A stretch of DNA of 64,000 bases from Planctomycetota bacterium (GCA_014584315.1 JACTNA010000032.1:1-64000); one strand, 5' to 3'; positions 1 to 10,100 are shown, counted from the first letter of the stretch. Translations and numbers: made by a program. The notes: generated by a model not told the origin, from the letters alone.

Positions 1-477
1 GTCCCGGCGGCCGTGCCGGAGCTGGCAGCGGACCAGGGCCTGCATCGTCTGGACGTGCCCCGGGTAGGCCTCGAGCGCGGCGGCGTACTCGGTCAGGGCA
101 TCGTCGATGCGGCCTGCCCGCTCAAGCGTGATGGCGAGGTTCATGCGCGGGTCCGGGTGGCCTGGCATCAGGCGGCGCGCCCACTCGAACTCGCCCGCGG
201 CCTCGTAGAGCATCCCACGCCCCAGGTAGACGACGCCGAGGTTGTTGTGCGCAGGTCCGAAGTAGAGGTCCGCGGAGAGGGCCTGCCGCAGGAGCCGTTC
301 GGCACGCTCGGGGTCGGAACGCAGCACCTTCGCGGCGTCCTGGTTGAGCCGCTGCGAGGCGGTGGTATCGCGCCTGCCCTCGGACAGCGGGGCGTACGGA
401 GACGAGCGGGGAGGGGCGGCGCACCCGGACCACGGCAGGAGCATCGCACAGCAGACGAGGAGGGGGGTGCATCTCAT
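1..477 (-). CDS. TPR-repeat lipoprotein, 3' part beyond the window
   Basis: The reading frame opens with ATG at 477 and stays open to the window edge, so the C-terminus is missing. The protein starts with a short hydrophobic stretch ending in WSGC-A, a plausible lipobox, so it is probably a lipoprotein. After residue 45 it carries tetratricopeptide-like helices (NNLGVVYLGRGMLYEAAGEF, then MNLAITLERAGRIDDALTEY). Its start overlaps the stop of the GspM-like gene by 4 bases (ATGA), so it is the last visible gene of the secretion operon. TPR lipoproteins such as PilF assist secretin assembly in type IV pilus systems. That role here is inference from context. Confidence 0.75.
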   Translation of the reverse strand, partial: MRCTPLLVCCAMLLPWSGCAAPPRSSPYAPLSEGRRDTTASQRLNQDAAKVLRSDPERAERLLRQALSADLYFGPAHNNLGVVYLGRGMLYEAAGEFEWARRLMPGHPDPRMNLAITLERAGRIDDALTEYAAALEAYPGHVQTMQALVRCQLRHGRRD

Positions 478-989
478 CGGCGCGCTCCCGAGGCGAAGAG
501 GGCCTCGACGGTCAGCACCGCCCGGAGCGGGCGATCCGCGCCCGGCGGTGCGGTGCGCGACGACTCCGGTGTCAGGTCGGCGGCGGTCACGGTCCAGCCC
601 GGCTCGGCCTCGCGCCACGCGGCGAGGAACCGGCCGACTTCGGGGAGCGTGACGCCGGTGAGCGTGAGCGTGGCCCGGCGTCGCACGAGACCCGCAGAGG
701 GAAGGTGCGCCTCGGGCGAGAGGTCCGCGAGCGTGCCCGCGTCAAGTCCTGCGGCCGCGAGGGCGGCCCCCACGCGCCGGGCGAGCGGGCTCTCGTCGCC
801 GGTGTGGGGGGTCGGGAGCGCCGCGCGGAGCTCGACGATGCGACGCACGTCACGCGCGGCGTCGTGCGCAATGGTCAGTTCATGCCGAGCCGCGGCTCTG
901 GCCGCGAGGAATGCAGGGGCGGTGGAGGCGATCGGCGACGCCGCCCCGACGAGCGCAACGGCCCAGAGCACGCACAGGTCCCCCCTCAC
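474..989 (-). CDS. GspM-like secretion protein
   Basis: A 171-residue protein with one N-terminal hydrophobic segment (LWAVALVGAASPIASTA) and a periplasmic remainder predicted to be a helix followed by a small alpha/beta domain. That is the size and layout of GspM/PilO-type inner-membrane platform proteins. Sequence similarity to the family is too weak to name it alone. The assignment rests on its place directly after a GspL-like gene (4-base overlap) in an operon with GspC-, GspE- and GspD-like genes. Its role would be to couple the cytoplasmic ATPase to the pseudopilus assembly platform. Confidence 0.55.
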   Translation of the reverse strand: MRGDLCVLWAVALVGAASPIASTAPAFLAARAAARHELTIAHDAARDVRRIVELRAALPTPHTGDESPLARRVGAALAAAGLDAGTLADLSPEAHLPSAGLVRRRATLTLTGVTLPEVGRFLAAWREAEPGWTVTAADLTPESSRTAPPGADRPLRAVLTVEALFASGARR

Positions 990-1798
990 GGCTTCGCTCC
1001 TTCCGGGCTGGGGTGCAGGCGCAGGGCGAGGCGCGTGACGCCGCGCGAAGCGTTCAGCCGCGGGTCCTCGAGGCGGTAGCCGGGCGGCGCACTGAAGGCG
1101 GCCAGGAACGGCGCCGGGTCTCCCTCGACGTTCACCGCGAGCGACGCCCCGTCCTCGGAGACCGAGAGGGACTGGGGCTCGGCCGCGACACCCCCGGGCC
1201 AGGCGTCGAGGAGCGCCGCGAGGAGCGCCGTCGCGTCGGTGGGGCGGCGAACAGCGGAAGCGGAGAGCGCGCCGAGCCTCGCGGATTCCGCACCGAGCGC
1301 TTCTGGCGGCAGCCCGGCCGCGTCCGCCAACTCGAGGCGTGCCGCGTTCGCGGCCTCGGCCACCCGCGCCCAGTGCACGGCGCGGCGGTCGAAGCCGATC
1401 GCGGCGAGCGCAGCGCAGAGCAGCAACGCAAGGGCGGCACGCGCGTGCCGCGCGAGCCTGGCGCGTCGGACCCGGCGCGGCTCGAAGGGGCCGCAGAGGA
1501 GTTCCAGCGAGCGCGGGTCGGCCAGCGCGCCGAGCGTGTCGGGAAGGCGCTCGGGCGTGACGGATCGCAGCGAGCGTGCGGGCTGCGCGAGTTCAGTCCG
1601 ACGCGCGGCGCAGACGAGGATGCGGCCGTCGCCGAGTGGTGCGCAGACGGGGTGGAGTTCGTCCACGTCCGCGGGCACGTCGTCCGCGAAGGCGGGGAGG
1701 AGGCCGGGCGGGAGGGGCCCCGCGCGCGACCACCCGGGCGCGTCGAGGACGGCCCAGAAGAACCGATCGTGGGGCCAGCGCGCGGTGTCGCCAGTCAT
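986..1798 (-). CDS. GspL/PilN-like platform protein
   Basis: A 270-residue protein with a cytoplasmic N-terminal half (about 1-135), one strongly hydrophobic segment near residues 138-155 (ARAALALLLCAALAAIGF) and a C-terminal periplasmic part. This matches a shortened GspL or a fused PilM/PilN arrangement. The final 60 residues (VSEDGASLAVNVEGDPAPFLAAF region) resemble the ferredoxin-like domain of GspL/PilN, in which a short product-like test is made against neighbouring residues. It overlaps both neighbours by 4 bases, so translational coupling is likely. The family call is mainly contextual. Confidence 0.55.
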   Translation of the reverse strand: MTGDTARWPHDRFFWAVLDAPGWSRAGPLPPGLLPAFADDVPADVDELHPVCAPLGDGRILVCAARRTELAQPARSLRSVTPERLPDTLGALADPRSLELLCGPFEPRRVRRARLARHARAALALLLCAALAAIGFDRRAVHWARVAEAANAARLELADAAGLPPEALGAESARLGALSASAVRRPTDATALLAALLDAWPGGVAAEPQSLSVSEDGASLAVNVEGDPAPFLAAFSAPPGYRLEDPRLNASRGVTRLALRLHPSPEGAKP

Positions 1799-2247
1799 CG
1801 TGGGCCTCCGGCGGGTTCGAGGGCGAGCGTGCGCGTTCCCGAAGCGTCGCGGACGCGCACGTCCGCGGCCGTGACGCGTTCGACGGTGCGACCCTGCGCG
1901 AGTTCCTGCCCCTCGGCGACGACGACGATCCGGTCCGTGTCGGGGTCGTAGAGCACGGCGGTGTGGACGCCGTGCTCGTGCAGCACGGCCAGGAGCTGGA
2001 AGCGCAGGGGCGGGAGAGGGGCGGGTGGCGGCTCTGGCTGGGGCGGGGCAGGCGGCGTCACCCAGAGCGGGGCGTGGAAGGCGGCGACGTCCGGGGTGGT
2101 GCGGGCATCGCCGCGCGATTCGGGGGCAGGATCAGCGAACGGCTCCGGTAGCGACGGAGCCGCCAGGGGCGCGAAGGCCCAGAGCGCGAGCGCGGCCGGG
2201 AGAGCGGCGAAGATGAACCCCCTCAGGGCGGTGCGTGCGGCGATCAC
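1795..2247 (-). CDS. GspC-like inner-membrane protein
   Basis: A 150-residue bitopic protein: one N-terminal membrane helix (FIFAALPAALALWAF), a long proline-rich linker (APPQPEPPPAPLPP), and a small beta domain with FQLLAVLHEHGVHTAVLYD and VVVAEGQELAQGRTVERV. The second half has the character of the GspC homology-region or PilP fold, where a VxxGxxL-like strand precedes a turn. GspC/PilP links the inner-membrane platform to the secretin. The gene overlaps the downstream GspL-like and upstream gspE genes by 4 bases each. Confidence 0.6.
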   Translation of the reverse strand: MIAARTALRGFIFAALPAALALWAFAPLAAPSLPEPFADPAPESRGDARTTPDVAAFHAPLWVTPPAPPQPEPPPAPLPPLRFQLLAVLHEHGVHTAVLYDPDTDRIVVVAEGQELAQGRTVERVTAADVRVRDASGTRTLALEPAGGPR

Positions 2248-3857
2248 GTCGAGAGCTCCTCGGAAGCGTCGATGACGCGCGCCGCCTCGGCGGCGGTGGT
2301 GACGCCGGCGCGGACGAGCGCCGTGCCGGCCTGGTGGAGCGTGGTCATGCCGCGCAGGCGCGCCGCTCTCCGGATCTCCAGGGCGGGCCGGCGGCGGGCG
2401 ACGAGTTCGCGCAGCTCGTCGTCCAGCACGAGCAGCTCGAAGACGCCGGTGCGTCCCTTGAACCCCGTGCCGAGGCAGGCTTCACAACCCCGGCCGGCGC
2501 AGCCGGCGTGCAGCGTGCGGACGAGGCGCTGCGCGAGCACGGCCGAGAGCGAGGACGCGACGAGGAAGGGCTCGACGGCGAGGTCGAGCAGCCGCGCCAC
2601 CGCGCTGGCGGCATCGTTGGTGTGGAGCGTGGAGAGGACGAGGTGGCCGGTCAGCGAGGCCTGGACGGCGGTGCGAGCCGTCTCCTCGTCGCGGATCTCG
2701 CCGACCATCACCACGTCCGGGTCCTGACGGAGGATGTGGCGCAGGCCGGCGGCGAACGAGAGACCCTTGCGGGGGTCGACCTGGGTCTGGCTGACGGACA
2801 TCCCCCCCGCGGCGAGGTCGTACTCGACAGGGTCCTCGACGGTCATGATGTTGAGCTCGCAGCCGCGCGCGGTGCCGGCCGCGCTGCGCGAAGCGTTGAT
2901 CCAGGCCAGCGTTGCGTAGAGCGTGGTGGTCTTCCCGCTGCCGGTGGGGCCGGTGGAGAGGACCACGCCGTTGGGGCGCCCGGCCTGGGCGAGGTAGGCG
3001 CGCTCCACCTGGGGCGGCATACCGAGAGCGGCGAAGCTGGAGAGGTGCGGTGAGCGCGTCGGGTCGAGCAACCGCACCACCACACGCTCCCCGTAGGTGC
3101 TGGGCAGTGTGCTGACGCGCAGGTCGACGCGGCGTCCGGTGTGCTCGGCTGCGGCCCCGCCGACGGTGACCGTGGCGCGCCCGTCCTGCGGGGCGCGGCG
3201 CTCCGCGACGTCGAGACGGGCGATCACCTTGATGCGCGTCACCACCGCCGCGGCCAGGGCGGCGGGGAGCTCACGGACGGTGTGCAGGGCGCCGTCGAGG
3301 CGGTAGCGCACGAGCGTGCGGTCGCGCAGGGGCTGGACGTGGACGTCGCTCGCCCCGCGCAGGAGGGCCTCGAAGAGCACGAGGTCGACCAGACGCACTG
3401 CGGGCGCCTTGCCCTGCGTGCTGAGCAGGTCCGATTCGGCGGTGCGCAGGGCCGCGTCGAGTTCGCCCTCGGGGTCGTCGGATGCTTCGAGCACGAGGTG
3501 CTGCTCATGCGCGTCCGAAGGCTCAGTCCCCTGCGCCCGGGCGTAGACACGGTCGATGGCGGCGGCGAGGGCCTCGGCGGGCGCAACGCGGGTGCGCACA
3601 GGCCGGCCGAGGCGGACGCCGATGTTGAGCGCCACGGTGGGGCGCGCCCCCTCGGCGACCAGGAGCGTCTCGGCGCCGCCCTCAACGCCAACGCTGAGGA
3701 CGAGATGCCGCCGCGCGAACTCGTGGCTCACACACGCCAAGAACTCCGCGCTCGGGTGGGCGTCGAGGGTGCCGGGCGGCGGACGCGGTGCCTCGCCGTT
3801 CGCGGCTCCTGCCGCGGAGGCCGCGATGGCCCCCGGAAGGGCACTCGTGGGGGTCAT
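2244..3857 (-). CDS. gspE: Type II secretion / type IV pilus assembly ATPase GspE
   Basis: A 537-residue hexameric traffic ATPase that would power pseudopilus assembly at the inner membrane. Visible motifs are the ASDVHVQP N2 signature, Walker A GPTGSGKTTT near residue 305, the Asp box EDPVEYDL, Walker B VVMVGEIRDEET and the His box TGHLVLSTLHTNDA. The C-terminal zinc finger is reduced: GCAGRGCEAC has three cysteines instead of the usual CxxC pair-of-pairs. The N1 domain is short and divergent, as in many planctomycete copies. It overlaps the secretin gene upstream and the GspC-like gene downstream by 4 bases each. A second, distinct ATPase lies at 53402-55114. Confidence 0.93.
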   Translation of the reverse strand: MTPTSALPGAIAASAAGAANGEAPRPPPGTLDAHPSAEFLACVSHEFARRHLVLSVGVEGGAETLLVAEGARPTVALNIGVRLGRPVRTRVAPAEALAAAIDRVYARAQGTEPSDAHEQHLVLEASDDPEGELDAALRTAESDLLSTQGKAPAVRLVDLVLFEALLRGASDVHVQPLRDRTLVRYRLDGALHTVRELPAALAAAVVTRIKVIARLDVAERRAPQDGRATVTVGGAAAEHTGRRVDLRVSTLPSTYGERVVVRLLDPTRSPHLSSFAALGMPPQVERAYLAQAGRPNGVVLSTGPTGSGKTTTLYATLAWINASRSAAGTARGCELNIMTVEDPVEYDLAAGGMSVSQTQVDPRKGLSFAAGLRHILRQDPDVVMVGEIRDEETARTAVQASLTGHLVLSTLHTNDAASAVARLLDLAVEPFLVASSLSAVLAQRLVRTLHAGCAGRGCEACLGTGFKGRTGVFELLVLDDELRELVARRRPALEIRRAARLRGMTTLHQAGTALVRAGVTTAAEAARVIDASEELST

Positions 3858-6040
3858 GGGATGATCCCCGGTTCCACCGTCGGCCAGCCGTCGTCGAGGT
3901 CGGCGGCGGTGGTCCGCTGGTCGGAGAGGAACTTGAGATCCTCGAAGCCGCGGTCACGCAGGATGGTGGCGCGGATGAAGACGAAGAAGCGCGAGCGGGT
4001 CGAGGAGGAACGCCGGCTCTTGAAGGCCTCGCCCAAGATCGGCAGGTCGCCCAGCAGCGGCACCTGCGTGACGCCCTTCGAGCGGTCCTCGGCGTCGATC
4101 CCGCCCACCACCACCGTGTACCCGTCGGGGATCGTCGCCACGCTCTGCACCCGGTTCTGCTGGCGCGGGGGGGGCAGCGTCGGCGACGCGGCCGCGCCCA
4201 GGAACGAGCTGCGCGAGACCGAGTACTGGAGCACGAGGTGGTCGCCCTCGGCGATTTGGGGTCGGATGGTGACGACGGTGCCGGCGTCCTGCGTGCCGCC
4301 GAAGGAGGTCGTCGAGACCGTCGCCGAGGCGTTGACGCTGGCGAAGGGCTGCTGCACGACGGCGTCGAGCGTGGCGGCTTGGTTGTTGCCCACGAGCAGA
4401 CGCGGCGAGGTGAGCGAGCGGCCCGCGCTGAGGCTCTGCAGCGCCCGCACCACCACCGAGAAGTCGCCCGGGCTGAGGACGACGCCCGTGAACCCCGCCC
4501 CGTCAGCGGCCCCGGTCAGCGCGCCCCCGTCGCCGCGCACGCCCAGGCCGAAGAGCGACGAGAGGCGGATGCCGACGCCGTCGTAGCTCGTGAGCTTCTC
4601 GATCTCGACGCCGAGGTCCAGAGCCTCGGAGTCGGTCAGCGTCACCATCAGCACCTCGAGCATCACCTGCGGCTGGCGGACGTCGAGCGTGCGCAGGAGC
4701 GCCTCGACCTGCGCCAGCATCCTCGGCTCGCCCACGGCGATGAGCGTGTTCGTCCCCTCGTCGCTCGTGAGCACGAGCGCGGACTCGCCGGCGCGCGGCC
4801 GCTGCGCGGGGCGGCGCGCGGGCTCGGCCATGGCGGGTGTGCGGTCGGCGTCGGCCCCCGCGGGTGGGGGGGGCATGGGCACGACGGCGGGGGCTTCGGT
4901 CGGCCCCGGCGCGGCGGGCTCCTCGGCCGCGGCCTCGATCACGCCCGCGGTGATCAACTCCTCCAGGATCGCCTGGACCTCGCGCACGGAGCGGTTGCGG
5001 ACCACGAACGAGCGCACCGGACGCCGGGCCGAGGGGGGGGCGTCCGCCAGGCGCGTCAACACCCCCTCCACCGCCTCGTGCTGCGCGGGCGTCGCCGTGA
5101 CGATCAGGCTCCCCGTCAGCTCGTCCACCACCACGCGGAAGCGATCGTCCGCGCCCGGACGCACGGTGCGCTCCAGGAGCGAGGCCACGTCCGCGGCCGT
5201 GTGGTGACGCGGAACCACCGTGCGAGTCTCCACCCGGTCGCGCCCGTCGAGGCCCGCGATCACGGCACGCCAGTGCGCCGCAGCGGCCTCGGTCGCGATG
5301 AGCAGGACCGAGCCGGATTCCGGCAGAGGCACCAGCTCCGCTGGAGGCTCCGCCCCCGCGACCACGCGCCGCTTGGCCGTCAGCTGCGCGAAGACCGCCG
5401 CCATCTGCGCTGGCGAGAGCGAGGCGAGACGGATCTCCTCGACCACGGGCGGCGCGGACGGACGGTCGAGGAGCGCCAGCAGCGCCTCGGCCTGCTCGAC
5501 GCGTGGCGCCAGGTCGGCCAACAACAGGAGCGACTCGTCCAGGGCGGCCACACTCCCCGAGGGTCGGCTCAGGACCTTCGACAGCGGCTCGACGAGCTCG
5601 CGCGCGGGGCGGTGACGCACGCGCACCACCGCGGCCCGGAACCCGGGCGCGGGATCCGGAGGCTCGGGGCCGCCGTCAACGACCGGTGCCAGGCCCGGCG
5701 CATCGGCGAGACGCACCACGCTGTACGCCCCCTCGCCCGGCACGCGCACCGTCGTGAACCCCCGCGCCGCCAAGACGCGGTTGACCAGCACCCACAACTC
5801 CGCGTCGTCGAGCGTCTCGTCAAGGCGCAGCGTGACCGTCCCCTTGAGAACCTGCGCGTCGTAGTCGATGCTCAGCCGCAAGCGCCGGGCCGCCAGGTCG
5901 ACCAGCCTCGGCAGCTCGACCTGCCCCGCGAGGGTCAGCCGTGGATCGTCGTCCTGCCCCCTCGCCGGGAGCGCAAGGAAGACCGCCGCGGCCAGAACCG
6001 CGAGAGCGACCAGCGGCGGTGAGCGCAGTCGCCTGAACAT
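3854..6040 (-). CDS. gspD: Secretin, GspD family
   Basis: The outer-membrane gate of the secretion system, about 728 residues. A signal peptide (MFRRLRSPP, then a hydrophobic core ending LPARGQ) is followed by N-type ring domains (LRLSIDYDAQVLKGTVTLRL region), a Pro/Ala-rich spacer around the middle, and a secretin core with SLTSPRLLVGNNQAA, IPDGYTVVVGGI and VPLLGDLPILGEAF. The last is the classic secretin signature. I start it at the ATG at 6040, which gives a normal signal peptide. A GTG at 6067 would add nine basic residues and is possible. It overlaps gspE by 4 bases. It differs from the second secretin at 50952-53402. Confidence 0.92.
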   Translation of the reverse strand: MFRRLRSPPLVALAVLAAAVFLALPARGQDDDPRLTLAGQVELPRLVDLAARRLRLSIDYDAQVLKGTVTLRLDETLDDAELWVLVNRVLAARGFTTVRVPGEGAYSVVRLADAPGLAPVVDGGPEPPDPAPGFRAAVVRVRHRPARELVEPLSKVLSRPSGSVAALDESLLLLADLAPRVEQAEALLALLDRPSAPPVVEEIRLASLSPAQMAAVFAQLTAKRRVVAGAEPPAELVPLPESGSVLLIATEAAAAHWRAVIAGLDGRDRVETRTVVPRHHTAADVASLLERTVRPGADDRFRVVVDELTGSLIVTATPAQHEAVEGVLTRLADAPPSARRPVRSFVVRNRSVREVQAILEELITAGVIEAAAEEPAAPGPTEAPAVVPMPPPPAGADADRTPAMAEPARRPAQRPRAGESALVLTSDEGTNTLIAVGEPRMLAQVEALLRTLDVRQPQVMLEVLMVTLTDSEALDLGVEIEKLTSYDGVGIRLSSLFGLGVRGDGGALTGAADGAGFTGVVLSPGDFSVVVRALQSLSAGRSLTSPRLLVGNNQAATLDAVVQQPFASVNASATVSTTSFGGTQDAGTVVTIRPQIAEGDHLVLQYSVSRSSFLGAAASPTLPPPRQQNRVQSVATIPDGYTVVVGGIDAEDRSKGVTQVPLLGDLPILGEAFKSRRSSSTRSRFFVFIRATILRDRGFEDLKFLSDQRTTAADLDDGWPTVEPGIIP

Positions 6041-6070
6041 CGCGGCCCGGGCGCGTCGTCCGCGCACGCC

Positions 6071-6829
6071 TCACATCCCCGCCGCGGCGTTGAACGCGCT
6101 CTCGACGGCGGCCAGGTTGGCGTCGAGCGCGGCCTTGGCGTTGGCGACGCCGGAGTCCGCATCGCACTGGGCGACGAGTGTGGAGCAACCCTGGTGTGGA
6201 TCCTCGCCGAGGCGGGCGCTGATGCGGAGGTTGGCGAGGGCGTCGCGCAAGGCGACCCACTCGGCCTCGCCGCGCGGCGCAGCCAGGTACTGCACCGGGA
6301 GGTCCCACACGGCGTTGGCGCGGAGCGTGGCGAGACGCGCGGCCTTGGGGCCGGCCAGGCCGTCGGCGGCCGCGTCGGAGAGCGCGCCAAGCGCGGCGTT
6401 GAGGGCAGTTTCCGCGGCGGCGAGAGCGGCGCGCGCCGTCGCCAGGTCGCCGAGGTCGTTCTCGGTGGCACGGCCCGAGCGCGCAAGTCGCTCGAGGCGC
6501 TGCACGTCCCGCCCCGCGTCCCGCGACGCCGCCTCGGCCTGCTGGAGCGCGAGGAATCGCTCGCCGTCGAGGTGGGCCGCGGCGTTCTGCACGAGGGCGG
6601 TCGTCTCGACAACCGTAAGCCCGGCGGCCGCGAGGCGCTCGGGGGCCAGGCCGACGCGGTGGAGGGCCGCAGCGAGTTCGACGGCGGTTGGCGGCCGCGG
6701 CTCCGCGGTGTGCCGCGGGAGGAAGAGGACGCCGGACGAGCCGAGCGAGGCGAGCAGCAGCGCCCCGCCGGCGATGAGGGCCAGCAGGATCGGCAGGGCG
6801 TTGGCGGGACGGGCGAGCGCTCTGAGCAT
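6071..6829 (-). CDS. Exported coiled-coil protein of unknown function
   Basis: A 252-residue protein with an N-terminal hydrophobic helix (LPILLALIAGGALLLASLGSS) followed by long alanine- and leucine-rich helical stretches (ARAALAAAETALNAALGAL, then LDANLAAVESAFNAAAG), likely coiled coil. Two cysteines (CSTLVAQC) could form a disulfide outside the cytoplasm. The start at 6829 is supported by GGAGG at 6836-6840. It is the promoter-proximal gene of the gsp operon, 30 bases before the secretin, so it may be a periplasmic assembly factor. I do not recognise a family. Confidence 0.7.
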   Translation of the reverse strand: MLRALARPANALPILLALIAGGALLLASLGSSGVLFLPRHTAEPRPPTAVELAAALHRVGLAPERLAAAGLTVVETTALVQNAAAHLDGERFLALQQAEAASRDAGRDVQRLERLARSGRATENDLGDLATARAALAAAETALNAALGALSDAAADGLAGPKAARLATLRANAVWDLPVQYLAAPRGEAEWVALRDALANLRISARLGEDPHQGCSTLVAQCDADSGVANAKAALDANLAAVESAFNAAAGM

Positions 6830-6877
6830 CGGGCACCTCCTGAGCGGCGGACAACGCACGGCCGCCGACACCCAACG

Positions 6878-6905
6878 TCCTACAGCGCCGAGGCGACCGT
6901 GTAAA
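6878..6905 (-). promoter_or_regulatory. Promoter of the gsp operon
   Basis: On the minus strand TTTACA (6905-6900), a 16-base spacer and TAGGAC (6883-6878) form a sigma-70-like promoter, about 50 bases before the ATG at 6829. The palindrome at 6919-6940 lies 13 bases upstream of this -35 box, the place for an activator. Confidence 0.45.
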
Positions 6906-6918
6906 GAGCCGAGGCGCC

Positions 6919-6940
6919 GACTTGTCAAACTTGACAAGTC
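6919..6940. promoter_or_regulatory. Perfect 10-bp inverted repeat, likely regulator site
   Basis: GACTTGTCAA, two bases (AC), then TTGACAAGTC: a perfect palindrome with 10-base arms, the size of a dimeric winged-helix operator. A near copy lies at 7004-7025. The two sit in mirror positions relative to the opposed promoters of the gsp operon and the RHS gene. Confidence 0.7.
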
Positions 6941-7003
6941 ACGGCCAGAGAAAGCGTCCGGCTCCTCACGGTTGACGGCCCCCCGCTCGGGGGCGGCGCG
7001 CGA

Positions 7004-7025
7004 GACTTGTCAAGTTTGACAAGCG
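7004..7025. promoter_or_regulatory. Second copy of the regulator palindrome
   Basis: GACTTGTCAA, two bases (GT), then TTGACAAGCG: the left arm is identical to that at 6919-6928, and the right arm matches in 8 of 10 positions. It ends 14-16 bases before the putative -35 box of the RHS gene, mirroring the arrangement on the gsp side. Confidence 0.65.
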
Positions 7026-7038
7026 GGAGAGATCGCGC

Positions 7039-7068
7039 TTGCAACGCGCACCCGCGCACTGCTAGGTT
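7039..7068 (+). promoter_or_regulatory. Promoter of the RHS gene
   Basis: TTGCAA (7039-7044), an 18-base spacer and TAGGTT (7063-7068), followed by a leader of about 37 bases with the ribosome site GGGGAGG (7099-7106) before ATG 7113. The -10 match is moderate. Confidence 0.4.
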
Positions 7069-7112
7069 CGGCGAGTCCCCAAGCAACCCCACACGCACGG
7101 GGAGGACGAACC

Positions 7113-10100
7113 ATGAACGCCGAGCGTCCCATCATCGCCACGCTGATCCTCGCCGCGTCGCTTGCTCCAACGGCGGCAGGCCAGATCCTCCTCACGCACG
7201 ACGACGCTCTGACGGACGTGCTCTTCGCCTCTCCCACGCGCGTGCAGGACGTGCGACCGATCCACCTGCAGCGCGGCGTGGGGATCGACGGGACGATCCG
7301 CGAGGAGCCGCTCTTTGGGTGGGCCGTGGCGGGCAACCCATGGCCGGAGGCGTGGAATGGGCAGAACCGATTCGGGGTGGTCCGCCTCGACACCGGCAGC
7401 TACTCCGTCACAGCAGCAGACATGGCGCTCCCCGCCCGCGGGTTCAGTTGGGTGATCGGCCGCACGTACAACCCGCGCCAGGAGGTGTCGTCCTACGCCC
7501 ACAGCAGCGACGGCTACCAAGGCTGGAACTGGATGCAGACGTCCCAGCCGGAACTGATGTTCTTCGACAATGATGCCAACCCGGAGACCGACGAACTCGA
7601 AGACATGATCTACCTCGTGTACGGGGCGGATCGGTTCCTGGAGTTCCGCCGCGCCGGCACAGGCGAAGGAGGCACGACGCCGAGCGAGACGACGTTCCGG
7701 GGCGTCAATGGAGCGGCGGGGGCGATTGAGTACGTGGCCGGCTCGCCAGACCTGTACGTCTATCACGACCAGAACGGGACGGAGGTGGCGTTCTTCGGCG
7801 GGAACACCGCGTCCGGCAGGGCCGACTGGCAGATGTGGAAGATCACGGACGCGGCGGGCAACACCGCGTACATCGGGAGCACGACCGCGACGACAGCCGT
7901 GACGAGCGGATACGACGCGAGCGGGCGCATCCTCCTCGCGTTCGATACCGAGGGCCGACGTTACACGTACACGTACGACACGGTGGGGTCGCTCACCCGG
8001 CTGGTAGAGGTGAAGGCCGAGGAAGACCCCGGTGGTGGCTGGACCGAGGTGCAGCGCGTCGAGTACGAGTACTACCCCGACCCCGGCACGTGCACGAGCA
8101 ACTACGCCCACGGTGAGGAGGGCGACCTTCGACAAGTCAAGGTCGTAACCCCCGTGAGCGACGGCGGCGCTCCGGACCTCGTCGAGACCACACTCTACCG
8201 GTACTGGCGGGATCAGGCCTTTGACGACACGAGCGATCCGGACGAAGGCTGCGACTACAACCCGGGAGGTCCACACCTGCTCAAGATGGTCGTGGGCACC
8301 GAAGGAGTGCGCAGGTTTGATTACCTGGACGCGACCTTCGACGACGATCATCTGACGGCGTCGGATGCCGATCTGAAGCCGTACTCAGACTTCTTCGGCA
8401 CCTACCACGACGGGACCCGACGGCTGGCGACGGCCGTGTTCGACGGCGAGTGCGGGTGCGGTGACGCGCCCAATGGCGTGTACGCCTTCACGTACGGCGA
8501 CAACCCGGCGTATTCGGACAGCGCCGGGTACGACGTTGACGGCGGCTACGGGCAATGGGCGATTCGGACGGTTGTGGACGGCCCTGACGGGGCGGAGTTG
8601 TACCACACGGCTGTAGCCTGGACAACGCAGTACTTCGACGAGGTCGGGCAGCCGCTCACCCGCGTCGAATCGGCTTCCGATCCGTCCGTCACCGGCGGCA
8701 ATACGTACTGGGTGACGCACGCCTACCGCGACGATGCGGGGCGTCTGGCCGAGATCGGCTCGCCCGCGCACACGGACTCGTACACGCACGACGACAACGG
8801 CGACGCGGACGGCTCGTTCACGCTCAAGAACACGACGAACAACCGTGACGGCAGGGTATCCACGTTCACGCGCGAATCGGGCGGTGACTACGACGGCTTG
8901 GCGCTCTCCGAGGCGCACACGGACGTCTACGACGCCGCGCTGCCGAAGTATCTGCGGTGGTCGCGGACGTTCTTCCAGGACACCACCAACGGACTGCACG
9001 CGAAGACCGTGGGAGATTTCGAGGTCGTGCGACCGTTGAACGCCAGTCTGTTCGAGTTCTCGAACCTCGTGACCAGCGGCACAACCGGCGCCAGTGAGAC
9101 CGAGTACGACTACACGTTCCACACCGCCTTGGTGGTCGAGACAAGGATCGTCTCGGCGCCCGCGGTCTCGACGGGCTTCGCTCCCGCGAGCGCAGTGGCC
9201 ACCGAGTGGTACGGGGAGGACGGCGAACTCCTGTGGGAGCAGGACGCCGAGGGCACGATCACCTACCACGGGTACGAGCGCGGGCTGGAAGTCCGGACGG
9301 TCGAGGACGCGGACACGGGGGTTCTCTCGAACGATGGGGTGACCATCCCCACGGGGTTGTCGAGTTCGGGGACGCTGCACCGTGACACGAACTTCGCTTA
9401 CGACGCCCAGGGAAGGCTCGTCGAGGAGGAACTGCCCAGCGGGCGGCTCGTCACCACGCACTACACGGCACTAGCGGACCGGCGCGTCGTCGTGGTGACC
9501 GCGCCGGAACACACAGCCGGCACACTGTACGGCCCGGCCGAGTACGAAGTGTTCAACCATGCCGGTGAGACCGAGGCGGCCGGCGTTATCGCGCTCGCGG
9601 GCGGAGATACGACCACCGGCCTTGACGACTGGATTGACGAGACCGAGGCCGACGTGATCGCCGCGGTGGTCGAGGGGCAGCTCGCGAGCCTGACCGCGTG
9701 GGTCTACTCGGGCACGGGCCGGAAGGCCCTCGAGCAGCGCGTGTTCCACGTGATTCCCGCCGACATGAGCGGGGTGTCGGACACGAACTCGGAAGTCACG
9801 CAGTACGGATACGACCACGCGGGACGACTCGAGAGAGTGCTTGACCCGACCGGCTCAGAGGTGTTCCGGGCCTACACGGCGCGCGGCCAGCTCGCCAAGG
9901 TCGGTCTGCGGGCGGAGATCCGCGGAGGGGGAGCGCTCCCGGACAACCAGATCATCTGGGTCACGGAAGGTGGCCACGGCGGCGGCTCCCCCGGTGACGG
10001 CACGGGCGGACCGGGGGGCGGCGACGGTGGCGGGAGCGGCGACAGCGATGCGCCGCCAACGGCCTCGGAGTGCTATTACCTTGCAGAACACTTGCAGCAG

